From contig NZ_LOEP01000032.1 in the NCBI RefSeq assembly GCF_001482285.1, forward strand, positions 1 to 38,130: a stretch of 38,130 bases of DNA, written 5' to 3'. Position 1 is the first letter of the stretch. The number at the start of each line of letters is the position of its first letter. Shown piece after piece: positions 8,704 through 16,448 of this stretch. The notes under the pieces were generated by a model that saw only the letters and a program-made list of their open reading frames with translations, had not been told where the DNA came from and did no database searches. A program made the translations under genes and the position numbers. This DNA is from Haloferax sp. Q22. GTDB lineage: Archaea; Halobacteriota; Halobacteria; Halobacteriales; Haloferacaceae.

Positions 8704-9300
8704 ATGGACCTCGCGGGCGTCACCCGACACGAACCGGTGACCGTCGACGCGGGCCGGCGGGCGGCCGTCATCGCCCCCGTCGTGTTCCGCGACGAGCGGC
8801 CGCACATCCTGTTTACCAAGCGCGCCGACCACCTCGGCGAGCATCCGGGCCAGATGAGCTTCCCCGGCGGCGGGCGCGAACCGAGCGACGCCGACCTGCG
8901 GGCGACCGCGCTCCGCGAGTCCAATGAGGAAATCGGCCTTCGACCAGAGGAGGCGGCGTTTCACGGCCGACTCGACGACATCCTCACCGTGACCGACTAC
9001 GCCGTCTCCCCGTTCGTCGCCACGGTGCCCGACCGCGAGTACGAACCCGACCAGCGCGAGGTGGCCGAAATCGCGGTGCTCGCGGTCGACGACCTGACCG
9101 ACCGCGCGAACTACGAGTCGGAGCGCCGCGACCACCCGCAGTACGGCGAGATTCGGCTCCACTTCTTCCACGTCGACGGCTACACCGTCTGGGGCGCGAC
9201 CGGGCGGATGCTCGTGCAACTGCTCGAACTCACGACCGACTGGCACGCCCCCGAGGAGGTCGACCGCGTGGTCGACCCCGACGCCGACTACCCGGTGTAG
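8704..9300 (+). CDS. Nudix hydrolase, CoA pyrophosphatase type
   Basis: 198 residues from the ATG at 8704. The NuCoA signature LFTKRADHLGEHPGQMSFPGG is at about 36-56, followed by the Nudix box ending RESNEEIGL (71-79), which supplies the metal-binding glutamates. This arrangement marks the branch that splits coenzyme A into phosphopantetheine and 3',5'-ADP. An in-frame GTG two codons earlier is possible. The gene is 29 bp downstream of the DUF7109 gene and may be in the same transcript. Confidence 0.88.
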   Translation: MDLAGVTRHEPVTVDAGRRAAVIAPVVFRDERPHILFTKRADHLGEHPGQMSFPGGGREPSDADLRATALRESNEEIGLRPEEAAFHGRLDDILTVTDYAVSPFVATVPDREYEPDQREVAEIAVLAVDDLTDRANYESERRDHPQYGEIRLHFFHVDGYTVWGATGRMLVQLLELTTDWHAPEEVDRVVDPDADYPV

Positions 9301-9445
9301 CGCGCCCGCTCGACGTCTCGTTCTCCTCGGCGCACTGCCACCCGGCGCGCCCGCTCACGGTTTCTGCGTCAGTTCCGAAAAACAAAACCGCGTCAGCGTG
9401 TCGTCGTCCCCACGACAACTCCCTTTCTGCCCCCCGAGTACCCCC

Positions 9446-9973
9446 TCAACCGAGGAGGTACTTGAGCGCGGGGCGCTGCTGGACGAACTCCATCTTCTCG
9501 ATGATGGCGTCGAGGCCGAGGATGCGGCCCGCGGCGAGGGTGCCGACGATGGCGAACATCATGAGGCCGAACAGGTCACCGTTGACCAGACCGTGGCCCC
9601 AGTCGGCGTTCCCGAGGTAGAAGAACACCATCAGGACGCCACCGAAGAAGGCGGCGAGCCGGACGAGTGCACCCACGATGAGCCCGAGGCCGATGAGGAA
9701 CTCGCCCCACGGAACCATGATGTTCGTGAGGTCGAGGAGCCACGGGGTCGCAGCGGCCCACGCGAAGAAGCCCTGCAGCGGCGAGGCGGCGGGGGCGTTC
9801 GCAAGGTAGCCGCCGGCGTTGAACGCCTCACCGGTTATCTTCCCCCAGCCCGCGTGGAGGAACCAGTAACCGGTGATGATGCGGGTCAACACGAGCACGT
9901 AGCCCGTGACGCCCCGCGAGTAGTCGAAGTCCATTCTGTTCCCCAGCATCTCGATTTGTGCGTTAGCGGGCAT
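9446..9973 (-). CDS. DoxX family membrane protein
   Basis: 175 residues with four hydrophobic segments (about 24-42, 75-97, 100-122, 128-150). The pattern RIITGYWFLHAGWGK, then GEFLIGLGLIVGALVRLAAFFG, is typical of DoxX/quinol oxidase-associated proteins. The family acts in the cytoplasmic membrane, sometimes with thiosulfate:quinone oxidoreductases or in redox stress; no partner gene is adjacent here. The start is supported by a Shine-Dalgarno sequence, unusual among the mostly leaderless genes here. Confidence 0.85.
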   Translation of the reverse strand: MPANAQIEMLGNRMDFDYSRGVTGYVLVLTRIITGYWFLHAGWGKITGEAFNAGGYLANAPAASPLQGFFAWAAATPWLLDLTNIMVPWGEFLIGLGLIVGALVRLAAFFGGVLMVFFYLGNADWGHGLVNGDLFGLMMFAIVGTLAAGRILGLDAIIEKMEFVQQRPALKYLLG

Positions 9974-9980
9974 CTCGGTT

Positions 9981-10019
9981 CACCTTACATCTGAATCGTC
10001 GGCCGCGAACCCCATATAA
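9981..10019 (-). promoter_or_regulatory. DoxX gene promoter and ribosome binding site
   Basis: On the minus strand AAGGTG (9986-9981) lies seven bases before the ATG at 9973, a good Shine-Dalgarno site, and TTATATG (10019-10013) is a TATA box, placing the transcript start near 9990. The gene therefore has a short leader rather than a leaderless start. Confidence 0.55.
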
Positions 10020-10226
10020 CGGCGACGCGATTTCCGAATCTATAGAACTGGGAATCACCGAAAACGGGCGTCTGAGACTGTCACGATTCATTTTCGACTA
10101 CTAATCGCAGTCTAGAATTGCCTCCTGAATACAATCGTGGGCGTACGACGGACGAACCACCGGTATTCGGCCGTGAGACGAGTCGGCACGCGGTTCGACA
10201 CGGCTCGCCGCCGCTTCGAAACGTGG

Positions 10227-10233
10227 TATATAA
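10227..10233 (+). promoter_or_regulatory. TATA box of the DUF7388 gene
   Basis: TATATAA preceded by GAAACGTGG, a good BRE/TATA pair. It predicts a transcript start near 10257, hence a leader of about 105 nt before the ATG at 10364; a GGTGAT Shine-Dalgarno-like sequence lies just before that ATG. Confidence 0.55.
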
Positions 10234-10302
10234 ACGTCGCCGGGAGAGCCAGCATCGCCGTCACCGACAGGGTTTTGCCCTCCTCCGCGCTATCCGTTCT
10301 CA

Positions 10303-10344
10303 CATGGTCGCACAGACGATGGATCGCGTTCCGCGACGGTACTG
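10303..10344 (+). CDS. Possible 13-codon upstream reading frame
   Basis: ATG at 10303 to TGA at 10344 encodes MVAQTMDRVPRRY. It sits within the predicted leader of the DUF7388 mRNA, 19 bp before that gene's start. There is no proof of translation; it may be chance. If translated, it could influence initiation at the downstream gene. Confidence 0.2.
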
Positions 10345-10363
10345 AAATTTCTGTGGTGATAGT

Positions 10364-11146
10364 ATGTTGACCGCCGAGCGTGCGGTCTCGAAAGCCGGTC
10401 TGGACGCTGTCGCACTCAAACCCGCCGAGTGCGACGTGCGCGAGGCGCTGTCGGTCCCGCTCGATGTCGTCGCTATCGACTACGAGGGTCGCGAGCGACT
10501 CCCCGACGAGGACGTGCTTCGCGAGCTCGCGGCCGAAAAAGAGGTTCGACTGACCACGCCGGTCCGGGCCGACGGCTTCGACCCCCTCAGCGACGACTCG
10601 CTGTACGAGTGGCTCCCCGACGGGATTCGGCAGGTGCTCGTGGCCGGCCACGGCGCGTATCTGACCGACGACGAGGCGGGCCGCGCGGTCGCCCCCCGAC
10701 TCCGCGCCGCGAGAGAGCGCGCGCCCGACGCGTGGGTCGGCACCGAGGGTATCGAGCGAATCGCCCTCGCCGCCGGCGGCACCCAGTACGAACTCCTCTC
10801 GCGGTCGACCCGCAGGGACGTTCGGGCGCTCCGGGCGGCCGGCTTTGACGGCGAAATTGCGGTCTACGCCCCGACCGCCCTCACCGACGACGACGACGAG
10901 ATTCTCGACGCCGTCGGCGCGTACGTCTCACGTCGCCGCCCCGTCGCTCGCGTGCTCCCCGACGACGCCGCAACTGACGCCTCGGCGGAGGGTCGCGCCC
11001 GCGAGGTGCTCCTGAAGGCCGCGCGCGACTACGCCCTCATCGGCTCCGTGACCGACGTGCGGCGGCGCATCGACGACCTCCGCGACGCCGGTATCGACCT
11101 CGTGGTCGGCTACCCGGCCCGCGGCGTCGACGAGTTCGCCGAGTAG
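10364..11146 (+). CDS. DUF7388 family protein, luciferase-like C-terminus
   Basis: 260 residues, soluble. It resembles the haloarchaeal DUF7388 family. The N-terminal part (AVSKAGLDAVALKPAECDVREAL) and the central segment WVGTEGIERIALAAGGTQYELLSRSTRRDVRALRAAGFDGEIAVYAPT look like beta-alpha repeats. The last 40 residues, GSVTDVRRRIDDLRDAGIDLVVGYPARG, resemble the end of luciferase-like F420/flavin monooxygenases, where this element closes a TIM barrel. It is shorter than those enzymes (about 300-350). A link to F420 chemistry is inference from that tail only. Confidence 0.75.
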   Translation: MLTAERAVSKAGLDAVALKPAECDVREALSVPLDVVAIDYEGRERLPDEDVLRELAAEKEVRLTTPVRADGFDPLSDDSLYEWLPDGIRQVLVAGHGAYLTDDEAGRAVAPRLRAARERAPDAWVGTEGIERIALAAGGTQYELLSRSTRRDVRALRAAGFDGEIAVYAPTALTDDDDEILDAVGAYVSRRRPVARVLPDDAATDASAEGRAREVLLKAARDYALIGSVTDVRRRIDDLRDAGIDLVVGYPARGVDEFAE

Positions 11147-11221
11147 TCCGGCGAGTCGCCCGCGCCCGTCCCGTCTCCGCACCGCACCGGAGGCCTTTTA
11201 CGCGGTCGCCGGAGAGGACAG

Positions 11222-11300
11222 GTGACGGCACGGTCAGGTGGCTCCTTTCGGACCCACGTGGTTTCCACGTGGGCCACGGCCGGCTGACCTACCCCGTCTC
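11222..11300 (+). ncRNA. Candidate structured RNA with nested stems
   Basis: Three stems nest within 58 bases: 11232-11237 with 11284-11289 (6 bp), 11238-11241 with 11274-11277 (4 bp), and a perfect 9-bp hairpin CCCACGTGG / CCACGTGGG (11253-11261 with 11265-11273) closed by TTT. An 11-nt bulge (11242-11252) and a 6-nt bulge (11278-11283) lie on opposite sides. A CTTTTA box at 11195-11200 is placed about 27 bp before the proposed 5' end near 11222. It could be a small RNA or the leader of the oxidoreductase gene 129 bp downstream. The ends are guesses; the + strand is chosen from the TATA box. Confidence 0.4.
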
Positions 11301-11428
11301 TCTACACATCCTGAGCGACTGCGCCGCGCGCATCGACCGACTACGCGCCCGACGACTGGCGGCGACTGACGACGACCACGAGACCGAGAGCAACCGCCAT
11401 TCAAGTCGGTCGCTGACCCAGACGAGGT

Positions 11429-12589
11429 ATGGACACACCAGCGCGCGTCGCGGTCGTCGGCGCGGGCGCGGTCGGCCTGACGACCGCCTTCGACCTCGCC
11501 GAGCGCGGGGCGCGAGTCACGCTGTTCGAGCGCGACACCCCGGGCGGCGGGTCGACGGGCCGCGCCGCCGGCATCTGCTACGACGCCTACGCGGAGGACA
11601 TCGACGTGGCCGTCGCCGATAGCGCGATGGCTCGATTCCGGCGTCTCTCGGGCGAGGGCGAGTTCGTCTTCCACGAGACGCCGTACGTCTTCCTCGCGCG
11701 CGAGGGTGACGACGCGGCCGCCGCGGCGCTCGAAGAGTCGGTCGAGCGAATGCGCGTCCACGACCGCGCGGTGTCGCTCGTCGGAGCCGACGAACTGGCC
11801 GCCCGGTTCCCGATTCGGACCGACGACGTGCTCCTCGCGGGCGTCGCCGAGAACGCCGGCTGGGCCGACCCGGCGGCCTACGCGGACCTGTTCGTCGAGA
11901 AGTGCGAGTCCGCGGGCGTCGAGTTCCGCGTCGGTGACGCGGTGTCGCTCCGGACAGACCCGCCGGGCGTCGCCGTCGACGACGTGTTGACCGCCCGCTT
12001 CGACGCCGTCGTCGTCGCGGCCGGCGTCCACTCGCGCCGCCTGCTCGCCGAGGCGGGCCACCCCATCGCGCTCAAACCCTACCGGGCGCAGGCGCTCGTC
12101 GCCGACTGCGACTACCGCGGGCCCACCGTCTACGACGCGACCGACGAGTCGTACCTGCGGCCGCACCCCGCGGGCGTCCTCGCGGGCGACGGCGTCGAAC
12201 CGGTCGAACCCGACCTCGACGACTGGGATCCGACCGCGGACGACTGGTTCGTCGCCGACGCCCTCGACGCGGTTCGACACAGAACCGCCGTGGTCGACCC
12301 CTCGGGGGCGGCGGCCGGCGCTGCCCCGACGGCCGACCGCGCGTGGGCCGGCCTCTGTGGGGCGACTCCGGACCGGAACCCCCTCGTCGGCCCGGTCGCC
12401 GAGGGCGTCTTCGTCGCCGCCGGCTGGCACGGCCACGGCTTCATGTGGTCACCGGCGATTGGCGAGCGACTCGCGGAGGCGGTGCTCGGTGATGGTCAGA
12501 CATCGATACCGGACGCGTTCGACCCCCGCCGCTTCGACGGCGACGAGGAGTTCGCGGTGGTCGAGGGGATGACGCTCGACGGGGAATGA
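11429..12589 (+). CDS. FAD-dependent oxidoreductase (DadA/DAO family)
   Basis: 386 residues. The dinucleotide-binding motif VVGAGAVGLTTAFDLAERGARVTLFER (residues about 8-34) and the GGGSTGRAAGICY loop are typical of D-amino-acid oxidase/dehydrogenase enzymes. The C-terminal segment GLCGATPDRNPLVGPVAEGVFVAAGWHGHGFMWSPAIGERLAE carries the conserved second FAD contact. Substrate could be an amine such as a D-amino acid, sarcosine or glycine; the sequence does not decide. It begins about 130 bp after the candidate structured RNA. No partner electron-transfer gene is adjacent. Confidence 0.87.
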   Translation: MDTPARVAVVGAGAVGLTTAFDLAERGARVTLFERDTPGGGSTGRAAGICYDAYAEDIDVAVADSAMARFRRLSGEGEFVFHETPYVFLAREGDDAAAAALEESVERMRVHDRAVSLVGADELAARFPIRTDDVLLAGVAENAGWADPAAYADLFVEKCESAGVEFRVGDAVSLRTDPPGVAVDDVLTARFDAVVVAAGVHSRRLLAEAGHPIALKPYRAQALVADCDYRGPTVYDATDESYLRPHPAGVLAGDGVEPVEPDLDDWDPTADDWFVADALDAVRHRTAVVDPSGAAAGAAPTADRAWAGLCGATPDRNPLVGPVAEGVFVAAGWHGHGFMWSPAIGERLAEAVLGDGQTSIPDAFDPRRFDGDEEFAVVEGMTLDGE

Positions 12590-12630
12590 AAGAACGCGAA
12601 AGAGGGTAGTTACCGCGTTGCGTCCGAAAC

Positions 12631-13128
12631 TCAGGCGTCTTGGTCGTCAACGTCGCCGAAGTCGTCGGCTTCGTCGGCGGCCTCGGATTCGGATTCGGTG
12701 TCGGCCTCGCCCTCGTCTTCTTCTTCGGTCACGGCGATGTCGCTCGCGCGCTCGTCCTTGGGAATCCGAATCTGGAGCGTGCCGTTCTTGCCGACCGTGG
12801 CGGTTCCCTCGGCGGCTTCGACCGAGGCGTCCGAGGGGATAGTTGCCTTCCCCGAGAGCGTGAGACCCCGGCCGGGGAAGCGCATCTCGTAGCCCTCGTG
12901 GAAGTCGCGGAAGCGGTCGATGCGAATCTCGACTTCGCCGTCGAGGAAACGGACCTGCACGTCCTCGGCGCGAGCGCCGGGCGCGTCGAAGACGACGAGG
13001 TAGGCGTCTTCGGATTCGAGCAAGTCGTGGGCGAGCGGCTTGCGCTCCTGCATCTGGCTGACGCCGCGGCCGACCCGTTCGAGGACGGCGTTCGCCGCCG
13101 ACTCGCCGAACTTCCGCAGGTCGCTCAT
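12631..13128 (-). CDS. Hsp20 / alpha-crystallin family small heat shock protein
   Basis: 165 residues. The alpha-crystallin domain spans about 38-122, with beta strands around YLVVFDAPGARAEDVQVRFLDGEVEIRI and the end LTLSGKATIPSDASVEAAEGTATVGKNGTLQIRIP, which contains the I-x-I motif (IRI). The N-terminal 35 residues would drive oligomer assembly. The last 35 residues are a very acidic tail, longer than in bacterial homologues and typical for high-salt cytoplasm. It holds unfolded proteins in the cytoplasm. Its ATG overlaps the stop of the upstream zinc microprotein gene as ATGA, so the two are coupled. Confidence 0.9.
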   Translation of the reverse strand: MSDLRKFGESAANAVLERVGRGVSQMQERKPLAHDLLESEDAYLVVFDAPGARAEDVQVRFLDGEVEIRIDRFRDFHEGYEMRFPGRGLTLSGKATIPSDASVEAAEGTATVGKNGTLQIRIPKDERASDIAVTEEEDEGEADTESESEAADEADDFGDVDDQDA

Positions 13129-13283
13129 AGCTGAATCTCCTCTAGGGCGCGGGACTCGCCGCAGTACGGACAGGAGAAGTCCGCCACCGTCACGTCGTCG
13201 GGCATGTCGTAGGTGTAGTGCAGCTCGAACATGTCGAGTTCGCAGTCCTCGTTGGCGCACTTGACTTCGAGGGTCGCGGGCAT
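13125..13283 (-). CDS. DUF7559-like zinc microprotein
   Basis: 52 residues, MPATLEVKCANEDCELDMFE at the start, then a second knuckle SCPYCGES near 38-44. C9 and C14 (CANEDC) and C38/C41 make a plausible zinc site. It resembles the haloarchaeal DUF7559 family, whose function is unknown. Its stop overlaps the Hsp20 start by four bases and a TATA box lies about 26 bp ahead of its ATG, so it is the first gene of a two-gene, leaderless heat-shock operon. Confidence 0.82.
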   Translation of the reverse strand: MPATLEVKCANEDCELDMFELHYTYDMPDDVTVADFSCPYCGESRALEEIQL

Positions 13284-13307
13284 GGCCGTCAGTTACGCTC
13301 CCACGCT

Positions 13308-13316
13308 CATAAACGC
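13308..13316 (-). promoter_or_regulatory. TATA box of the zinc microprotein-Hsp20 operon
   Basis: On the minus strand this reads CGTTTATGA, about 25 bp before the ATG at 13283, consistent with a leaderless transcript. Confidence 0.5.
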
Positions 13317-13407
13317 GCGGGAGGCGGAAGCGACCGACAGGCCGCGAGTGCCGACTGAGCGACCGTCGACCGGTTGCGTTTTCCGCGTCGAACCCGAATC
13401 GCGACCG

Positions 13408-15105
13408 ATGACTGACCCCGCCGACCTCACCGTGACTATCGTCGACGGATACGTCGACGAGCCGGCGCACTTCGGCGTGCCGCCGTACATCTCGACGTAT
13501 CCGAGGTTCACCGCGGGTGCGGTGGTCGACGCGGGCGTCCCCGAGTCCAACGTCGTCTACCACACCATCGACGAACTCCGCGAGGACAGACAGAAGTGGC
13601 GCGACGTGGCCGACGCCGACCTCATGATTTACATCGGCGGCATGACCGTCCCCGGCAAGTACGTCGGCGGGACGCCCGCCGAACCGGACGAGGTGCGCGA
13701 ACTCGCGTGGGTTGCCGAGGGAACCGCCCTGATGGGCGGGCCGATTCGCTTCGGCGTCGGCGACGAGAACGCCGGCGGCCAGGACATGGAGCGCAAGAAC
13801 CTCGACTACGACTTCGTCGCCAAGGGCGACATCGAGGCGGCCGCCTACGACCTCGTCGACTCCGGCCTCGAAGGCTTCGGCAACCGCATGCGCGACAACG
13901 AGGAACTCGACCGTTGGGCCGCCATGGGCGCGTTCGTGGTCGAACAGCACCCGAACCACCCCGACCACCTCATCTGCGAGATGGAGACCTCGCGGGGCTG
14001 TGCCTACCGCTGTTCGTTCTGTACCGAACCGCTGTACGGCAACCCCGCGTTCCGTACTGCGGACTCCGTCGTCAAGGAGGTCGAGAACCTCTACAACCGC
14101 GGCGCGCAGCACTTCCGACTCGGCCGGCAGGCCGACATTCTCGCGTTCGGCGGCGACGGCGAGGCCCCGAACCCCGACGCGCTCCGTCGGCTCTACGGCG
14201 GCATCCGCGAGGTCGCGCCCGACCTCGGCACGCTCCACCTCGACAACGTCAACCCGATAACCATCGTCGGCTGGCCCGAGAAGTCCCGCGAGGCGCTCCG
14301 CATCATCGCCGAGCACAACACGGCCGGCGACACCGCCGCCTTCGGCCTCGAATCCGCCGACCCCGTGGTCCAAGAGGAGAACAACCTCAACGTCTCCGCC
14401 GACGAGTGTTTCGAGGCGGTCAAAATCGTCAACGAGGTCGCCGGCTGGCGTCCCGGTGACGACCCCGCGGACGCGCCGACCCACGGTTCGGACGCCGCGA
14501 ACCGACTGCCGAAACTCCTCCCCGGAATCAACCTCCTCCACGGGCTGAAAGGCGAGCGCGAGGAGACGTTCGAGCACAACAAGCGGTTCCTCCAGCGCGT
14601 CTACGACGAGGGACTCATGGTCCGCCGCATCAACATCCGGCAGGTGATGGCGTTCGACGGCACCGACATGTCCGACACGGGTGCCGACATCGCTCGCGAC
14701 CACAAACAGCTGTTCAAGACGTACAAAACGGAGGTCCGCGAAGAAATCGACCGGCCGATGCTCCGCCGGGTCGCCCCCGCGGGGACGGTCCTCCCGAACG
14801 TCCACCTCGAATACCACCAGGACGGCCGGACGTTCGGCCGCCAACTCGGGACCTACCCGCTTTTGGTCGGGATTCCGGGCGAGCGCGAACTCGGGAAGAC
14901 CATCGACGTGGCTGTCGTCGACCACGGCTACCGCTCCGTCACTGGGGTTCCCTACCCGCTGGACTTCAACGAGGCGTCGATGGACGAACTCACCGCCATC
15001 CCCGGCATCGGTCGCTCGACCGCCGGCGACATCGTGGTGAACCGTCCCTACGCCGACGCGGCCGACGTGGGTGTCGATGCCGACGTGACGAAGTACGTTC
15101 AGTAG
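13408..15105 (+). CDS. Radical SAM enzyme with helix-hairpin-helix tail (COG1031-like)
   Basis: 565 residues from the ATG at 13408; the frame is open upstream but that part overlaps the divergent zinc microprotein gene. The N-terminal 170 residues look like a cobalamin-binding-type Rossmann domain (MIYIGGMTVPGKYVGG). The [4Fe-4S] motif CxxxCxxC is C198, C202, C205 in GCAYRCSFC. The TIM-barrel follows, and residues about 525-555 hold a helix-hairpin-helix, MDELTAIPGIGRSTAGDIV, which usually contacts nucleic acid. I recall it as COG1031, an uncharacterised Fe-S oxidoreductase. A role in RNA or DNA modification is inferred from the tail. It is divergent from the Hsp20 operon. Confidence 0.82.
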   Translation: MTDPADLTVTIVDGYVDEPAHFGVPPYISTYPRFTAGAVVDAGVPESNVVYHTIDELREDRQKWRDVADADLMIYIGGMTVPGKYVGGTPAEPDEVRELAWVAEGTALMGGPIRFGVGDENAGGQDMERKNLDYDFVAKGDIEAAAYDLVDSGLEGFGNRMRDNEELDRWAAMGAFVVEQHPNHPDHLICEMETSRGCAYRCSFCTEPLYGNPAFRTADSVVKEVENLYNRGAQHFRLGRQADILAFGGDGEAPNPDALRRLYGGIREVAPDLGTLHLDNVNPITIVGWPEKSREALRIIAEHNTAGDTAAFGLESADPVVQEENNLNVSADECFEAVKIVNEVAGWRPGDDPADAPTHGSDAANRLPKLLPGINLLHGLKGEREETFEHNKRFLQRVYDEGLMVRRINIRQVMAFDGTDMSDTGADIARDHKQLFKTYKTEVREEIDRPMLRRVAPAGTVLPNVHLEYHQDGRTFGRQLGTYPLLVGIPGERELGKTIDVAVVDHGYRSVTGVPYPLDFNEASMDELTAIPGIGRSTAGDIVVNRPYADAADVGVDADVTKYVQ

Positions 15106-15282
15106 CCGCCTCAGGACTCAGAAACTAATTCTTCACGTGCAAACGTGCTCTCTCTAGGCGTTCGGAATCCCTCTCTGTTCACTCGCAAGTGTGGTGCGTG
15201 ATTCACTTGCAGTCGTGGTCTGTCGGCGGCGGGAGAAACGTCCCGTCGAGACGCACGGCGTCGAACCACGAAAACAGCGCCG

Positions 15283-15687
15283 TCAGAAGTCGTCTTCGAC
15301 GACTTCGCCGACGGCGAAGTTAGACTTGACTTCGGTGATTTCGACTTTCACGCGCTCGCCGACTTCGGTGCCGGGGACGATGATGACGTAGCCACGTTCG
15401 ACGCGGGCGATACCGTCGCCCTGCTTGCCGATGTCCTCGATTTCGACGTAGCGGAGTTCACCGGCTTCGACGGGCGGTTGCGGCTCGTTCGTGGGCGTCG
15501 GTCCGGCGTTCGGTTCGGACTCGGCGGGTTCGTTCGACTCGCGGGAGATGAGCGCGACGCGGTAGGTCTCGCCGGGTTCGACGGTTCCGGTCTCGACTTC
15601 GCGGCGCGGAATTTCGACGACGTAGCGGTCGTCCTCGGTGCGAACGTCAGCATTGAACAAACACAGGAGTTTATCTGAGATTTCCAC
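15283..15687 (-). CDS. TRAM-domain protein
   Basis: 134 residues. The C-terminal 60 residues form a TRAM domain (RYVEIEDIGKQGDGIARVERGYVIIVPGTEVGERVKVEITEV), a small beta-barrel that binds RNA. The N-terminal part (LLCLFNADVRTEDDRYVVEIPRREVETGTVEPGETYRVALIS) is a second beta unit, and the two are linked by a Pro/Glu-rich stretch of about 20 residues. The start is a GTG at 15687, fixed by a perfect GGAGG seven bases upstream. Archaeal TRAM proteins act as RNA chaperones; that role fits but is inference. Confidence 0.88.
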   Translation of the reverse strand: MEISDKLLCLFNADVRTEDDRYVVEIPRREVETGTVEPGETYRVALISRESNEPAESEPNAGPTPTNEPQPPVEAGELRYVEIEDIGKQGDGIARVERGYVIIVPGTEVGERVKVEITEVKSNFAVGEVVEDDF

Positions 15688-15694
15688 CGTAAGA

Positions 15695-15699
15695 CCTCC
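15695..15699 (-). promoter_or_regulatory. Ribosome binding site deciding the GTG start of the TRAM gene
   Basis: On the minus strand GGAGG lies seven bases before the GTG at 15687. It is a canonical Shine-Dalgarno sequence in a region where most genes look leaderless. Confidence 0.6.
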
Positions 15700-15752
15700 A
15701 ATATGTGGTCAGGCCGGAGTGTTAAAGATGTACCGCAGTCACCGGGATTCGA

Positions 15753-16448
15753 CTACTGAACCCGCGTCCCGTCGGGTCGTTTCGCGCCCTCCGAGTCGTG
15801 GACGACGACCTCGCCCGGTCCGGTCTCGACCGGTTCGTACGCCTCGGTGACGCCCCGTGCCTCGCGTAGCTCTCGGACCGCCCGCTCTTTCAGCGCCCGC
15901 GCCAGTTCCTCCGCGTCCTCTCGGGGGATGTCCCGGCCGAGGCCTTCGCACTCGTGCGCGCGGACGACGCCCTCCTCGTCGACTGCCTCGCCCATCGGCT
16001 GGCTCGTCCCGCCGAGGGCGACGCTGAACGGGTACGTCTCGCAGATGAGTGGGCGGTCCTCGTGGACCTGACAAGCGCCCTGTCCCGACTCGTCTTCCTC
16101 GTAGAACCGACAGTCGCCGCAGGCGGTCGTTTGGAGCGCCCACTCGAACGTCTCGCCCTCGGGGCCGTCGTCGCCCTCGGCGAGGCCGTAGGGCATCGGA
16201 CGGGCCACGTCCCGCCACTCCATTGGGGTTCCCGACTCGCCTGCCGAGTCGTCTCCGCCGGCCTCCTGCAGGGCGCGCACCTCGTCCGGAAAGACGGTCG
16301 CGGTGTGCGGTTCGGGGCCGTCGTCGCCCTCGTAGCCCTTACAGCAGGCCCCACAGCGCGTGCACTCGAAGCCGATGGACTCGATGGCGTCGGCGAGTTC
16401 CGACACGTCGAGGTCGCGGGCGCGGTCCAGTTCGGCGTCGAGGTCCAT
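15753..16448 (-). CDS. YkgJ-type cysteine cluster protein
   Basis: 231 residues. The first cluster is C29, C32, C35, C36 in CTRCGACC; further Cys lie in TTACGDCRFYEE, the GACQVHEDRPLICETYPF segment and AHECEGLG, matching the CxxCxxCC family (YkgJ/UPF0153) thought to bind zinc or an iron-sulfur cluster. Function is unknown. The segment after the first cluster has an unusual acidic insertion (EGDDGPEPHTATVFPDEV). It lies on the same strand as the TRAM gene, 65 bp upstream of it, and the MBL gene ends 75 bp before it. Confidence 0.85.
   Translation of the reverse strand: MDLDAELDRARDLDVSELADAIESIGFECTRCGACCKGYEGDDGPEPHTATVFPDEVRALQEAGGDDSAGESGTPMEWRDVARPMPYGLAEGDDGPEGETFEWALQTTACGDCRFYEEDESGQGACQVHEDRPLICETYPFSVALGGTSQPMGEAVDEEGVVRAHECEGLGRDIPREDAEELARALKERAVRELREARGVTEAYEPVETGPGEVVVHDSEGAKRPDGTRVQ

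Larger units (their letters stand above)
9974..10363. other. 390-bp intergenic region between doxX and the DUF7388 gene
   Basis: No gene is supported here. The left end holds the DoxX promoter. The right third holds a strong TATA box for the DUF7388 gene (10227-10233) and a leader of about 105 nt with a tiny reading frame. The stretch between, about 10021-10200, is less GC-rich than the genes, and open frames in it have poor codon use. Confidence 0.6.

Noticed and set aside
11222..11300. Known riboswitch or H/ACA guide RNA
   Set aside because: The bulges do not match a kink-turn, and neither an ACA box directly at the 3' stem nor a known riboswitch consensus could be found; kept only as a structured candidate.
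12631..14925. A 764-codon open frame on the minus strand joining Hsp20 with sequence opposite the radical SAM gene
   Set aside because: Only the last 165 codons are Hsp20. The rest mirrors the codons of the radical SAM gene, and the Hsp20 start is fixed by the overlap with the zinc microprotein gene.
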